Part shown: positions 24,585 to 33,018 of the stretch, piece after piece | Position numbering within the stretch: position 1 is the first letter of the stretch | Layout: every line of letters begins with the position of its first letter | NCBI GenBank assembly: GCA_018449715.1 | Contig: JAAVVA010000001.1 | Location: 2,012,234-2,076,233, forward strand | Origin: Acidobacteriaceae bacterium dw_441 | GTDB taxonomy: Bacteria > Acidobacteriota > Terriglobia > Terriglobales > Acidobacteriaceae | DNA: 64,000 bases | Direction: 5' to 3' | Made by a program: the position numbers and the translations under genes | Notes under the pieces: generated by a model | What the model was told of the DNA's origin: nothing | What the model saw: the letters and a program-made list of their open reading frames with translations, nothing else | Databases searched by the model: none

Positions 24585-25823
24585 TTAGTCGGTTCCACCC
24601 ATCGCGCTCGCGGCCTGCTGGGTCTTCGGGTGGAAGTAGCTCTTGTCCCACAACGCACGATAGAATTGCCCGGTCAGCTCCGCAGCCTTCGGTCCGAAGG
24701 TCGGGCGTCCGCCCTCCAGGAAGAAAACCGTCACGATGCGACCGTTCGGAGTGTCGGCGTATGAACCGAACCAGCCGAACCGCGTTCCATTGTTCGAGCA
24801 GGTTCCCGTCTTGCCCATCACCGGAAACTCGTTGAAGTTGGCCCGCAGCGACCGCGCCGTACCGTACATCACCGCGCCCTGCATTCCGTCGATCATCTCC
24901 GGGATCAGGGGGGCGATGTTGAGCTGACGCTTGATGCGCGGCTGGAAGGTCGCAATGTCGATCGCGCTCTCCGGATGCTGGAGATAGTAGAGCGTGCCGC
25001 CGTTGGCGATAGCCGAAACCAGCGCGCCGAGCTGCAGCGGCGTCATCGAGACGCTCTCGCCGAAGGAACACATGCGGCCTACGCCGCCGAGCTTCGCCGG
25101 AAGCACCTCATCGGGGTAGGTTCCAAGCTGCTCGCCCTGAATGTTGTAGCCGGCCAGTTCGCCCAGTCCGAACTCGTTGGCGTAGTGCTTCACGCGCTCG
25201 AACCCGAGGGCGCGGCCTAGCGTCTCGAAGTACGCGTTGTTCGAGTGCGCCAGCGCCTCGGTGAGGGTCAGGCGATAGTGGCCGCCCAGGTTCACCGGGG
25301 TATCGCGCTTGACGATGCCCTCTTCCAGCGCTGCCAGAGCCACCGAAAGCTTGATGGTCGAGCAGGGCTCCGCTCCACGCGAGAGCGCCAGATGCTGGTT
25401 AACCATCGCCAGAATGCGTCCCGTCGAGGGATCGATGGCCAGCGCGGTGCCGTTCATGTTGCCAAGTGCCTCGAGCGCGGCCTCGCGAACGACCGGATCT
25501 TCTCCGTCGGTCACGTCTCCCTGCGTCAGGTTGTCCGCAAACGAGCTGGCGGTAAAGCGCTCATAGAAGCGCGCCTTGCGCGACGCCAGCCTTGTCTTGA
25601 CTCCACGGCGCTTTGAGGTCGTCCCGCTGACAGCGACAGCCTTGCCTTTGCTATGTTTTGCGGACTTCGCCGCGACACGGGACTTGCCTGTTCCCGAGGT
25701 GTGCGCCGTTCCCGAAGAACGATGCTTCACCGACGACGATGCCGTCATCGCATCCGCCCCGCCTCCGGAACCCAACACCAGGCCCAGAAGGACTCCGCCA
25801 ACAACCTTTACCCATTTCGACAC
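24585..25823 (-). CDS. Stand-alone penicillin-binding transpeptidase
   Basis: A 412-residue penicillin-binding protein consisting of an N-terminal membrane or signal segment (VVGGVLLGLVLGSGGGADA), a basic Ser/Lys-rich linker to about residue 85, and one transpeptidase domain. The three active-site motifs are STIK (155-158), SNN (194-196) and KTGT (338-341); FGESVSMTPLQLG is typical of PBP2/FtsI-type domains. There is no glycosyltransferase or PBP-dimer domain, so it is a small class B-like or PbpC-type enzyme that crosslinks or trims wall peptides. It lies next to ftsZ on the same strand, 138 bases downstream, which suggests a link to division; that is inferred. Confidence 0.9.
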   Translation of the reverse strand: MSKWVKVVGGVLLGLVLGSGGGADAMTASSSVKHRSSGTAHTSGTGKSRVAAKSAKHSKGKAVAVSGTTSKRRGVKTRLASRKARFYERFTASSFADNLTQGDVTDGEDPVVREAALEALGNMNGTALAIDPSTGRILAMVNQHLALSRGAEPCSTIKLSVALAALEEGIVKRDTPVNLGGHYRLTLTEALAHSNNAYFETLGRALGFERVKHYANEFGLGELAGYNIQGEQLGTYPDEVLPAKLGGVGRMCSFGESVSMTPLQLGALVSAIANGGTLYYLQHPESAIDIATFQPRIKRQLNIAPLIPEMIDGMQGAVMYGTARSLRANFNEFPVMGKTGTCSNNGTRFGWFGSYADTPNGRIVTVFFLEGGRPTFGPKAAELTGQFYRALWDKSYFHPKTQQAASAMGGTD

Positions 25824-25961
25824 CAGGAGCTCCTTCCTTTAATCAAAACCCAATCATGCATTCAAGTTGCCATTCGGAACCGGGCAAACCTGAGAATCCT
25901 TTTAAATCTATCCTGCCAGACGGCCTGTTGCCGCGCCTTCCCGTTTTAAAGCCGGGAAATC

Positions 25962-27482
25962 CTAGTGTCCGCGCCTCAGAAAGGCTGGGATATCAAGCTC
26001 ATCCGGCTCCGTGGGGTCTGGCTGCGGGGTCGCGGCTCCACTGTAGGGCGCACGCAGGCTGGCCTCCGCAGCCGGAGACTCCTGTTGGACGTCCTCCGGG
26101 GTCGAAAAGTAAGCATTTTCTCGCACACCCGTCTCAACCCTCGTGGGCTCCTCGGAGATGCGTGGCACCACGCGGGTCGACGAGGTGCGGAAGAAGTCGT
26201 CGTCGAAGACCGAGGCTGGGACCGGAACCAGCTCCGGAGCGGGGACCGGGGAGGGTTCAACCTCCGTAATCACCGGCTCGGAGAGGAACGCCTCCTCAAT
26301 TCTCTCGGTCACGACGACCGGGGCTACGGAAGCGGTCGGGGGAATCACCGGGGAAGCCGGACGCGCCGGCTCCTCGCTGAGGAAGCGTGCCGGGGACGGC
26401 GTGGGGCGCGAGATCGAGATGCGCGGCTCGGCGGGCGACTCGTACCGGACGGTCGGCAGCGTCGACTCGGCCAGCATCCGCTCGCGACGGGCGGGCATCT
26501 CGTCCTGCTGCTTGAAGCCGGTGGCGATGACGGTGATCTTCACCTCTTCGCCCATCGATTCGTCCTGCACCGCGCCGAAGATGATGTTCGCGTCCTCGTG
26601 CGCCGCGTTCTGGATGATCGTCGAGGCCTCGTTCACCTCGTTCAGCTTCAGGCTGCTGGAGCCCGTAATGTTGATCAGGATGCCCTTGGCTCCGTCGATC
26701 GCGCCGGACTCGAGCAGCGGCGAGGCCATAGCGGCCATAGCGGCCTCGGCAGCGCGGTTTTGTCCCGAACGCACAGCCGTCCCCATCACGGCGTAGCCCA
26801 TGCCCGCCATCGTCGTCTTCACGTCGGCGAAGTCGCGGTTGATGACGCCGGGGATCGTGATGATGTCGGAGATACCCTGCACGCCCTGCCGCAGAACGTC
26901 GTCGGCGATGCGGAAGCTCTCGAAGAAGCCCGCGTCCTTGGCCACGGCCAACAGCTTCTCGTTCGGAATCACGATGACGGTATCAACCGACTCCAGAAGC
27001 TCCTGCATGCCGCGCTCGGCCTGCATCATGCGGCGCTTGCCTTCGAAGCCGAAGGGCCGCGTTACGACAGCGACGGTCAGCGCGCCCATCTCGCTGGCGA
27101 GCGAGGCGATCACCGGAGCGGCTCCGGTTCCCGTGCCTCCGCCCAGACCTGCGGTGACGAAGACCATGTCCGCGCCTTCAAGCGCCTCGATGATCTTGTC
27201 GGAGTCCTCGAGGGCTGCGCGGCGTCCGATGTCGGGGTTCGCTCCTGCGCCCAGGCCGCTGGTCAACTTAACGCCGAGCTGCAGCTTGACCGGAGCCTGC
27301 GAGGTCGTCAGCGCCTGCACGTCCGTATTGGCGGCGATAAACTCGACGCCCTCCACCTTGGCCGCGATCATGCGGTTTACGGCGTTGTTTCCGCCGCCGC
27401 CGACGCCGATCACCTTGATCTTTGCCCCGCGGGGGATCTCGTCGTGATAGTGGATACGGATATCGTCTTCAGGCAGATTCAT
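25962..27482 (-). CDS. ftsZ: Cell division GTPase FtsZ, long linker
   Basis: The tubulin-like GTPase that forms the division ring. The nucleotide-binding core covers residues 20-325: [14 protein letters not shown], the tubulin signature GGGTGTG (114-120) and the T7 loop [16 protein letters not shown] disordered Pro/Val/Glu-rich linker of about 165 residues follows, much longer than the roughly 50 of E. coli, ending in the conserved partner-binding peptide [13 protein letters not shown]. Start ATG 27482 lies behind GAAGGAG. The gene is downstream of ftsA, but a toxin-antitoxin pair lies between them. Confidence 0.98.
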   Translation of the reverse strand: MNLPEDDIRIHYHDEIPRGAKIKVIGVGGGGNNAVNRMIAAKVEGVEFIAANTDVQALTTSQAPVKLQLGVKLTSGLGAGANPDIGRRAALEDSDKIIEALEGADMVFVTAGLGGGTGTGAAPVIASLASEMGALTVAVVTRPFGFEGKRRMMQAERGMQELLESVDTVIVIPNEKLLAVAKDAGFFESFRIADDVLRQGVQGISDIITIPGVINRDFADVKTTMAGMGYAVMGTAVRSGQNRAAEAAMAAMASPLLESGAIDGAKGILINITGSSSLKLNEVNEASTIIQNAAHEDANIIFGAVQDESMGEEVKITVIATGFKQQDEMPARRERMLAESTLPTVRYESPAEPRISISRPTPSPARFLSEEPARPASPVIPPTASVAPVVVTERIEEAFLSEPVITEVEPSPVPAPELVPVPASVFDDDFFRTSSTRVVPRISEEPTRVETGVRENAYFSTPEDVQQESPAAEASLRAPYSGAATPQPDPTEPDELDIPAFLRRGH

Positions 27483-27583
27483 CGGTGCAGTGCTCCTTCG
27501 TTACCACAATTCTCACATCATCCCTGCGCGCTGGACATCAACGTTTTCCACGCCCCGTACCATCGCTGGTTCAACAGTCGCAA

Positions 27584-27865
27584 TCAGGCGGCTTCAAGCT
27601 TCACCTTCACCCTGCGGCCAAGCGCGGTGGCCATATTTACAAGCGCATCCAGAGAGAACCGGGAGACCCTGCCGTGCAACAGGTCGTTCATGCGAGGCTG
27701 CGTTACGCCGCACCTCCGCGCCGCCTCCGCCTGCGTCCAGCCAGCGGCAGAAACGATCTTCTCGATCTGCTGCATCAGCTCCGCACGGGCACGCAGATTC
27801 GCAGCCTCCTCGGGAGTATCCGCAATCGCATCCCACACACTCTCGTATTCAACGGTCTTCTTCAT
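27584..27865 (-). CDS. HigA-type antitoxin (XRE helix-turn-helix)
   Basis: A 93-residue antitoxin-like protein. An N-terminal helical segment (MKKTVEYESVWDAIADTPEEAANLRARAELM) is followed by a complete XRE-type helix-turn-helix, GWTQAEAARRCGVTQPRMNDLLHGRVSRFSLDALVNMATALG. It belongs to the antitoxin group paired with Gp49-like HigB toxins. Its ATG overlaps the toxin's TGA as ATGA, so translation is coupled. The palindrome at 28199 in front of the pair is the likely binding site for self-repression. The frame is intact although the toxin is not. It is the gene nearest upstream of ftsZ (101 bases). Confidence 0.88.
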   Translation of the reverse strand: MKKTVEYESVWDAIADTPEEAANLRARAELMQQIEKIVSAAGWTQAEAARRCGVTQPRMNDLLHGRVSRFSLDALVNMATALGRRVKVKLEAA

Positions 27866-28188
27866 CGCGATTCCCTCACCAGTTCAGCCCAGCGAGCCTT
27901 TGCAAGCTCGATATCATGCTTCGACGTAGCCCGTGTCCTCTTCTGGAATGCATGCAGAACATACACAGCATCCGCCAAACGGGCCGTATAAATCACACGG
28001 TAGGTCCCCGTCTCATCCCAGAGCCGAATCTCCTGCACACCCCGCCCCACGCTCGGCATCGGCTTTCAGTCCGACGGCTCCAAACCTCTCTGCACGCGGT
28101 CGATCTGAAAGCCAGCATCCCGACGAGCGTCATCCCCGAAATCACGGATGGCCTTCAGCGAATCGCCAAGAAAACGGACGGGCTTCAT
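27862..28188 (-). pseudogene. HigB-type toxin (Gp49-like, RelE superfamily) broken by in-frame TGA
   Basis: From ATG 28188 the frame reads MKPVRFLGDSLKAIRDFGDD, then ...GLEPSD, then TGA (28066-28068), then KPMPSVGRGVQEIRLWDE, VIYTARLADAVYVLHAFQKR and TSKHDIELAKARWAELV to its stop at 27862. The joined protein is a full Gp49-like HigB toxin, an mRNA interferase. The TGA falls where the family has the Trp of a WKPM motif, so it is a single TGG-to-TGA change. A 65-residue product could restart at the ATG at 28059 but would lack the first strands. The order toxin-antitoxin with ATGA overlap is typical of higBA. Probably inactive, unless the TGA is a sequencing error. Confidence 0.85.
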
Positions 28189-28198
28189 CGATCCCTTT

Positions 28199-28218
28199 TT
28201 ATACTGGTTTCAGTATAA
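28199..28218. promoter_or_regulatory. Operator palindrome of the higBA pair
   Basis: TTATACTG (28199-28206) and CAGTATAA (28211-28218) form a perfect 8-bp inverted repeat with a four-base spacer, 10 bases ahead of the toxin start. It contains -10-like TATACT/TATAAA sequences. It is the expected place for antitoxin autoregulation, and would put a promoter inside the ftsA-ftsZ interval. Confidence 0.65.
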
Positions 28219-28243
28219 GCATACCGCTTGCGCGGAAAGAATT

Positions 28244-29476
28244 TTAGAAGCTTCCGGCGAAGATTGCCTTCAGCTTCGAGCGCAGCCCCTGCTCCTCGCT
28301 GGCCTTGCGGACCTGCGTGCGGTGCGTGTAGAGCAGCATTCCGATCACCGCGGCAAACTCTGGCTTCGTCAGCTCTTCAGGCATCTTCGACAGTGGCACC
28401 GGGTAGCCCACACGAGCCGGAACGCGCAGCAGGCTCTCAGCGTTGTCCAGCAGTCCGGCGATCAGAGCGCCGCCTCCGGTGAAGACGCATCCCGCGCCCA
28501 GAGCCTCAAGCACTCCGCCCTGCCGCAGATTGTCACGCATCATCGTGAACAGCTCGCGGGCGCGAGGCTCCAGAATCTCCGCGAGGAAACGCTGCCGCAC
28601 CAGGCGCGCAGGCTGTCCCCCGGAGATTGCAAGGTCGCCACCGACCTCGATCTCGTTCAGCGACGGAACCGCCGTGACCACGCAGTGCCCGTAGGTCTTC
28701 TTCAGATATTCGGCCTCTTCCACGGTCACATGCAGGCCAACCGCGAGATCGTTGGTGAAGTGGTCGCCACCGATGGGAAGCACCGCCGTATGAGCCACTG
28801 AGCCTTCAAAGAAGACCGCAAGCTCCGTCGTGCTGGAACCGATGTCGGCGACGCACACGCCCAGCTCGCGCTCGTCTGCGGAGAGCACGGCCTCCGCAGA
28901 GGCGATACCCTCATACACCGTGTCCATCACCTCGAGGCCAGCGCGGTTGGCGCAGGTAATCACGCTCTGTGCCGCTCCTCCCGAGCAGGTCGAAAGGTGC
29001 AGGTTCACCTCAAGCTTGTTGCCGACCATGCCGATGGGGTCGTGAATCCCCGACTGGTCGTCGAGGATGAACTCCTGCGGAAGAAGGTGCAGCACCTCGC
29101 GGTCCGGAGGCAGCGCGACGCTTCGCGCACGGTCCACCGCGGCCTTCACCTCTTCGCGGGTAATCTCGCGCATCCTGCTTCCCAGGCTGATGCCGCCCCG
29201 CGAGTTCATACCGCGCACATGTGCTCCGCCGATGCCGACCACCGCCGTCTCGATGCCCGCCTTCGCCGAGCGCTCCGCCGTCAGCGCGGCACGGTTGATG
29301 GCCTCGGCCGCTGGTCCCAGCTCGGCGATCAGGCCCTTGCGCATACCGCGAGAAGGCTCCACGCCGTGCCCGCGATAACGCAGCACGCCGTCATGCAGCT
29401 CCGCCACAAGGACGCAGCTCTTCGAGCTTCCCGCGTCCAGTACCGTGATCAGATTCTCAGGCTTCTGATTCTTCAT
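28244..29476 (-). CDS. ftsA: Cell division protein FtsA
   Basis: The 410-residue actin-like protein that anchors FtsZ to the membrane and recruits the division machinery. The ATPase motifs VLDAGSSKSCVLVAEL, the 1C subdomain with VGIGGAHVRGMNSRGGISLGS, the phosphate-2 motif VADIGSSTTELAVFFEG and the adenosine motif CVFTGGGALIAGLL are all present. The C-terminus ends RSKLKAIFAGSF, an amphipathic membrane-targeting helix of the usual kind. I placed the start at ATG 29476, which overlaps the ftsQ stop as ATGA and gives the family N-terminus MKNQKPENLITVLDAG; reading further upstream in this frame only shadows ftsQ. Confidence 0.97.
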   Translation of the reverse strand: MKNQKPENLITVLDAGSSKSCVLVAELHDGVLRYRGHGVEPSRGMRKGLIAELGPAAEAINRAALTAERSAKAGIETAVVGIGGAHVRGMNSRGGISLGSRMREITREEVKAAVDRARSVALPPDREVLHLLPQEFILDDQSGIHDPIGMVGNKLEVNLHLSTCSGGAAQSVITCANRAGLEVMDTVYEGIASAEAVLSADERELGVCVADIGSSTTELAVFFEGSVAHTAVLPIGGDHFTNDLAVGLHVTVEEAEYLKKTYGHCVVTAVPSLNEIEVGGDLAISGGQPARLVRQRFLAEILEPRARELFTMMRDNLRQGGVLEALGAGCVFTGGGALIAGLLDNAESLLRVPARVGYPVPLSKMPEELTKPEFAAVIGMLLYTHRTQVRKASEEQGLRSKLKAIFAGSF

Positions 29477-30696
29477 GGATGAACCACCTGCGGCGGATGT
29501 GTACTCTGCGATTCCGCAGTCACTTTCTTCGGATGGACCCAAAACGACTCCCCAACTCTCACGGCCTGCGCCGGGGCTGCTGCAGCAGGCCTCGTCTCTG
29601 CCGCCCCGCCTTTCGCAGGAGCGCTTTTCTTCGGAGCAGGCTTCCTGCCCTTCGCAACAGCCTTCGCTACCGGCTTCTTCACCACGGCAGCGTGGCTTGC
29701 AGGGGTAGGAATAACCTGCGCGGGAGCCGCGGCAACTGTAGCGGGCTTGGCAACAGTGGAGGGCTTGTCGCTGCCATCCGCGGGAGCAGCCGTCTGCTCG
29801 CCCACCACGGGAGCCGCCGTCCCCGGCTGCATCTCCAACACCACCTGACGGTCGTAGCGCATATCCACCGAAGCAAGATGCGGATACTGCTGCCTCCACT
29901 CGCCAAGGTGCTCTTCAAACTTTTTATAGCGGTCGAGGAACTCCTCTTCGCCGAAGTGAACCATCACCTCGCCGCCCTTGTCCTGCACGACGGCCCGCAC
30001 GTCCTCAGGGTTCGACAGGTCTACCTCGCTCAGCTTCTCCGAAATCTTCTGGCCGCTGCCGTCCAGTTCTCCCGTGAAGCGGCTGTACAGCTTCATCCGC
30101 GCAGCTCGCATCGACAGCGGATCGCTTTCCGTCAGCCCAGTCACCACTGGGAAAGAGTAGTGCGTCTTCAACTGAGCATCTGCCGAGATCCCCAGCAGCA
30201 CGCCGTTCGCATCGACCAGACCGATGCGGTTACCCTGGCGCACGAAGGCCACCGGCGTTCTCTCATCGACGGAAATCCGCAGATGATTGGGAAGCAGCCG
30301 CATCACCGTTGCACGCTGTACCCACGGAAGATTCTCAATCTGCGATCTGCGGTCTTCCAATGGAACCCGGAAGATGTTCCTCTCGATGTCTTCGCCAAAG
30401 AGGCTCACAAGTTGCCTGCGCGTTACATGAGAGTTCCCCACCGTCTCGATCGACGACGAGGACGCGATCATGAACCGCTCGTCGTGCAGGATCGCCGTGC
30501 GAACCGCATACGCCAGCGCTCCGCACAGACCGACGAACACCAGCGCCCCGGCGGCAATCGCAATCTTTCCCGAGCGCGAACGAGGCAGGCCTCCGCGCAG
30601 CTTCACGCGCACGCCACCACCCTGCCGCCTATGGCTCGGCAGGACGTCGTCTTCCAGCTCCTCTTCGTACTCTGTAAACTCGCGGGTTGCCATCAT
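29473..30696 (-). CDS. ftsQ: Cell division protein FtsQ, with long basic C-terminal tail
   Basis: A bitopic division protein of 407 residues that links FtsA/FtsZ to the periplasmic septal synthases. Residues 1-43 are cytoplasmic, IAIAAGALVFVGLCGALAYAV is the single membrane helix, and a POTRA domain (IETVGNSHVTRRQLVSLFGE, LPWVQRATVMRLLPNHLRIS, TPVAFVRQGN) plus the FtsQ beta domain follow. From about residue 300 there is an added Ala/Pro/Lys-rich tail of some 100 residues (KKPVAKAVAKGRKPAPKKS), absent from E. coli FtsQ. Two adjacent ATGs (30696, 30693) could start it. It sits between murC and ftsA; murB and ddl, often found here, are missing. Confidence 0.93.
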   Translation of the reverse strand: MMATREFTEYEEELEDDVLPSHRRQGGGVRVKLRGGLPRSRSGKIAIAAGALVFVGLCGALAYAVRTAILHDERFMIASSSSIETVGNSHVTRRQLVSLFGEDIERNIFRVPLEDRRSQIENLPWVQRATVMRLLPNHLRISVDERTPVAFVRQGNRIGLVDANGVLLGISADAQLKTHYSFPVVTGLTESDPLSMRAARMKLYSRFTGELDGSGQKISEKLSEVDLSNPEDVRAVVQDKGGEVMVHFGEEEFLDRYKKFEEHLGEWRQQYPHLASVDMRYDRQVVLEMQPGTAAPVVGEQTAAPADGSDKPSTVAKPATVAAAPAQVIPTPASHAAVVKKPVAKAVAKGRKPAPKKSAPAKGGAAETRPAAAAPAQAVRVGESFWVHPKKVTAESQSTHPPQVVHP

Positions 30697-30863
30697 CCTC
30701 TTCAGCGCGACTCCTCCGCAGCCCGCAGGGCGGCGAGGATCGCCATTCTGACTATATCCCGCAAACCACGCCGTTTAGCCCGACAACTTCAGGGCTTGTA
30801 CCCTTTCAGGAACGCCCCCCGGCCACGCACGTCTCTTTCTGATATGCTTTCGGCCCGCCGCGC

Positions 30864-32261
30864 CTAATTCGCGAGCTTTTCCAGCAGCAGCCCCGACGCC
30901 TGCGAGACGTTTCCCGCGCCCATCGTCAGGATCACGTCACCCTCGCGGGCCTCGCGGGCCAGGGCGTCCACGCCCTCGGCGACCGAGGCCGCATACCTCA
31001 CCTCGTCGCGGCCGATGGCCTTAACCAGAGACTCCGCCGTAACTCCGGGGATCGGCTCCTCGCTGGCGGCGTAGATGTCGAGAATCTCCACGCGGTCGGC
31101 CTCCCCAAAGGACTTTACAAACTCCGGCATCAGGTCCCGCGTGCGCGTGTAGCGGTGCGGCTGGAAGAGCACCAGCACCCGCCCGGCGCGACCTTCGCGG
31201 GCGGCCTTCAGGGTCGCCATGATCTCCGTCGGGTGATGGCCGTAGTCGTCCACCACCGTCACTCCGCGCACGGTTCCCTTCACCTGAAAGCGGCGGTCGA
31301 CACCGTGGAAGCCGTCGAGGCCAGTGGCGATCTGCTCCGGGGCCATGCCGAGCTGTACCCCGATGGCCACCGCAGCGGTCGCGTTCAGCACATTGTGTTT
31401 GCCCGGAACCCGTAGGGCGAATGGCCCCAGCGTCGCTCCGTGATAGCTCACCTCGAAGCGCGACAACCCTTCGCCACTACGCTCCAGCATCGAGACGCGG
31501 AAGTCCGCATCTTCGCTCTCGCCATAAGTGTGTAGCCGACGACGCACGCGCGGCAGCACGGACCGCAGAAGGGCGTTGTCCACGCACGCCGTCGAAGCTC
31601 CGTAGAACGGAACCCGGTCCATGAACTCGAGGAAGGCGTTCTCCACGTCGGCCATATCGCGGTAGGTGTCCATGTGCTCGCGGTCGAGATTGGTCACGAT
31701 GCCCAGCACCGGCGACAGCTTCAGAAACGAGCGGTCGCTCTCGTCGGCCTCGGCCACGAGGTACTGCGAGTTGCCGAGCCGCGCGTTCGAGCCCAGCGCA
31801 TTGACGCGCCCACCGACCACCACCGTCGGGTCTAGCCCTCCGGCTGCGAGCACGGAGGCGACCATGCTGGTCGTCGTCGTCTTGCCATGCATTCCCGCCA
31901 CGGCGATTCCATATTTAAGCCTCATCAACTCCGCGAGCATCTCCGCCCGCTGGATCACCGGAACCTTCCGCGACCGCGCCTCGACCACCTCGGGATTGTT
32001 CGGGCTGACCGCAGAGCTGGTCACCACCACGTCGCTTCCGGCTGCATTCGCCGCGGCGTGGCCTTCGAAGACCCTCGCCCCCAGCCCGACCAGCCGATCC
32101 GTCACAGCGGAACGCCGCAGGTCGCTGCCCGAGACGGCATAGCCCATCGTCAGCAGGATCTCCGCGATCCCGCTCATCCCGATTCCACCGATTCCGATGA
32201 AGTGAATCCGAAGCGTGGGAGCAAAGAAGAGGCGTGCAGAAGGGGCAAGAGTTACGGGCAT
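30864..32261 (-). CDS. murC: UDP-N-acetylmuramate--L-alanine ligase
   Basis: A 465-residue Mur ligase that adds L-Ala to UDP-MurNAc in the cytoplasm using ATP. The N-terminal Rossmann motif [16 protein letters not shown], the P-loop [16 protein letters not shown], the [13 protein letters not shown] and [10 protein letters not shown] metal and nucleotide sites, and [12 protein letters not shown] plus FQPHRYTRT of the C-terminal domain are all intact. Length is normal. It starts only 30 bases after the stop of the tetR gene on the same strand, so it may be read from the tetR promoter; ftsQ and ftsA follow it. Confidence 0.98.
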   Translation of the reverse strand: MPVTLAPSARLFFAPTLRIHFIGIGGIGMSGIAEILLTMGYAVSGSDLRRSAVTDRLVGLGARVFEGHAAANAAGSDVVVTSSAVSPNNPEVVEARSRKVPVIQRAEMLAELMRLKYGIAVAGMHGKTTTTSMVASVLAAGGLDPTVVVGGRVNALGSNARLGNSQYLVAEADESDRSFLKLSPVLGIVTNLDREHMDTYRDMADVENAFLEFMDRVPFYGASTACVDNALLRSVLPRVRRRLHTYGESEDADFRVSMLERSGEGLSRFEVSYHGATLGPFALRVPGKHNVLNATAAVAIGVQLGMAPEQIATGLDGFHGVDRRFQVKGTVRGVTVVDDYGHHPTEIMATLKAAREGRAGRVLVLFQPHRYTRTRDLMPEFVKSFGEADRVEILDIYAASEEPIPGVTAESLVKAIGRDEVRYAASVAEGVDALAREAREGDVILTMGAGNVSQASGLLLEKLAN

Positions 32262-32291
32262 ATTCCCACTCTAGCAGCAGGAACGGCCCAG

Positions 32292-32930
32292 CTACGGACG
32301 CCTGTATCCGAGAGCCTTCAGAATAAACTCCGTCATAAAACGGCCCTCCTCCTCCGAGGGGCGCTCGTAATGGACGATCCTGCGGTCGTTGATCCCGCGG
32401 ATCATGTCCATCACCGCCCACGCAGCGGCCTCGAAGCTCGGCTGCGGCTCGATCTCGCCCTGGACTGCGGCCTCGGCAAACATCGCGGCGAGATAGTCGA
32501 CCACCACCTTCTGCCACTTCAGGCTTCGCTTGCGGCTCAGCGTCTCGCGGTTCACCGTCGAGATCACCCGGTAGAGCGCCTGCTTCTCTTTCCAGTAGCT
32601 CAGCCGCACCTTGATGAAGGCGTTCACCCTGCCCGCAAAGTCCTGCGCCGCCTTCACATGCTGCTCGGTCAGCTCCACCAGCTCGGCCAGCGCCTGCTCG
32701 ACGGCCTCTTCGTAGATCTCGTCCTTCGAGCGGAAGTAGACGTAGACCGTCGCCTTCGCCATCCCGGCCTCGGCCGCGATGTCGTCCATGCGCGTGCCGT
32801 CGAAGCCCTTCGCGCCGAAGACCTTGGTCGCGGCCAGCAGGATCTCCGACCGGCGGAACTCCGTCACGATCTGCTTCTTGCGCGTATCCGCCGACCGCGC
32901 TCGGGCCGTTGTTGTCTCTGTCGTTGACAT
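32292..32930 (-). CDS. TetR/AcrR-family repressor of the adjacent MFS pump
   Basis: A 212-residue TetR-family regulator. The DNA-binding domain is RRSEILLAATKVFGAKGFDGTRMDDIAAEAGMAKATVYVYFRSKDEIYEEAV (about residues 26-78), followed by an all-helical ligand domain. It is divergent from an MFS drug-efflux gene with an 88-base gap holding a 10-10 inverted repeat, so it very likely represses the pump and itself. Inducer unknown. The stop is 30 bases before murC, with no terminator visible. Confidence 0.93.
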   Translation of the reverse strand: MSTTETTTARARSADTRKKQIVTEFRRSEILLAATKVFGAKGFDGTRMDDIAAEAGMAKATVYVYFRSKDEIYEEAVEQALAELVELTEQHVKAAQDFAGRVNAFIKVRLSYWKEKQALYRVISTVNRETLSRKRSLKWQKVVVDYLAAMFAEAAVQGEIEPQPSFEAAAWAVMDMIRGINDRRIVHYERPSEEEGRFMTEFILKALGYRRP

Positions 32931-32971
32931 TCCCTGAATCTCTTGGCAAGTGTAAAGCGTCTGATTGGGTG

Positions 32972-33003
32972 ACTATACAGTTCAAAAAATCAGACTGTAT
33001 AGT
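32972..33003. promoter_or_regulatory. TetR operator between tetR and the MFS gene
   Basis: ACTATACAGT (32972-32981) and ACTGTATAGT (32994-33003) are exact inverted copies with 12 bases between them. The arms hold -10-like TATACA/TATAGT sequences, so binding would block both divergent promoters. The right arm ends 15 bases before the MFS start codon. Confidence 0.8.
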
Positions 33004-33018
33004 TCAATTGAGAGAACC

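Noticed and set aside
28244..29899. A 551-codon frame for ftsA starting at 29899
   Set aside because: The first 141 codons merely read ftsQ in another frame; the ATGA overlap fixes the ftsA start at 29476.
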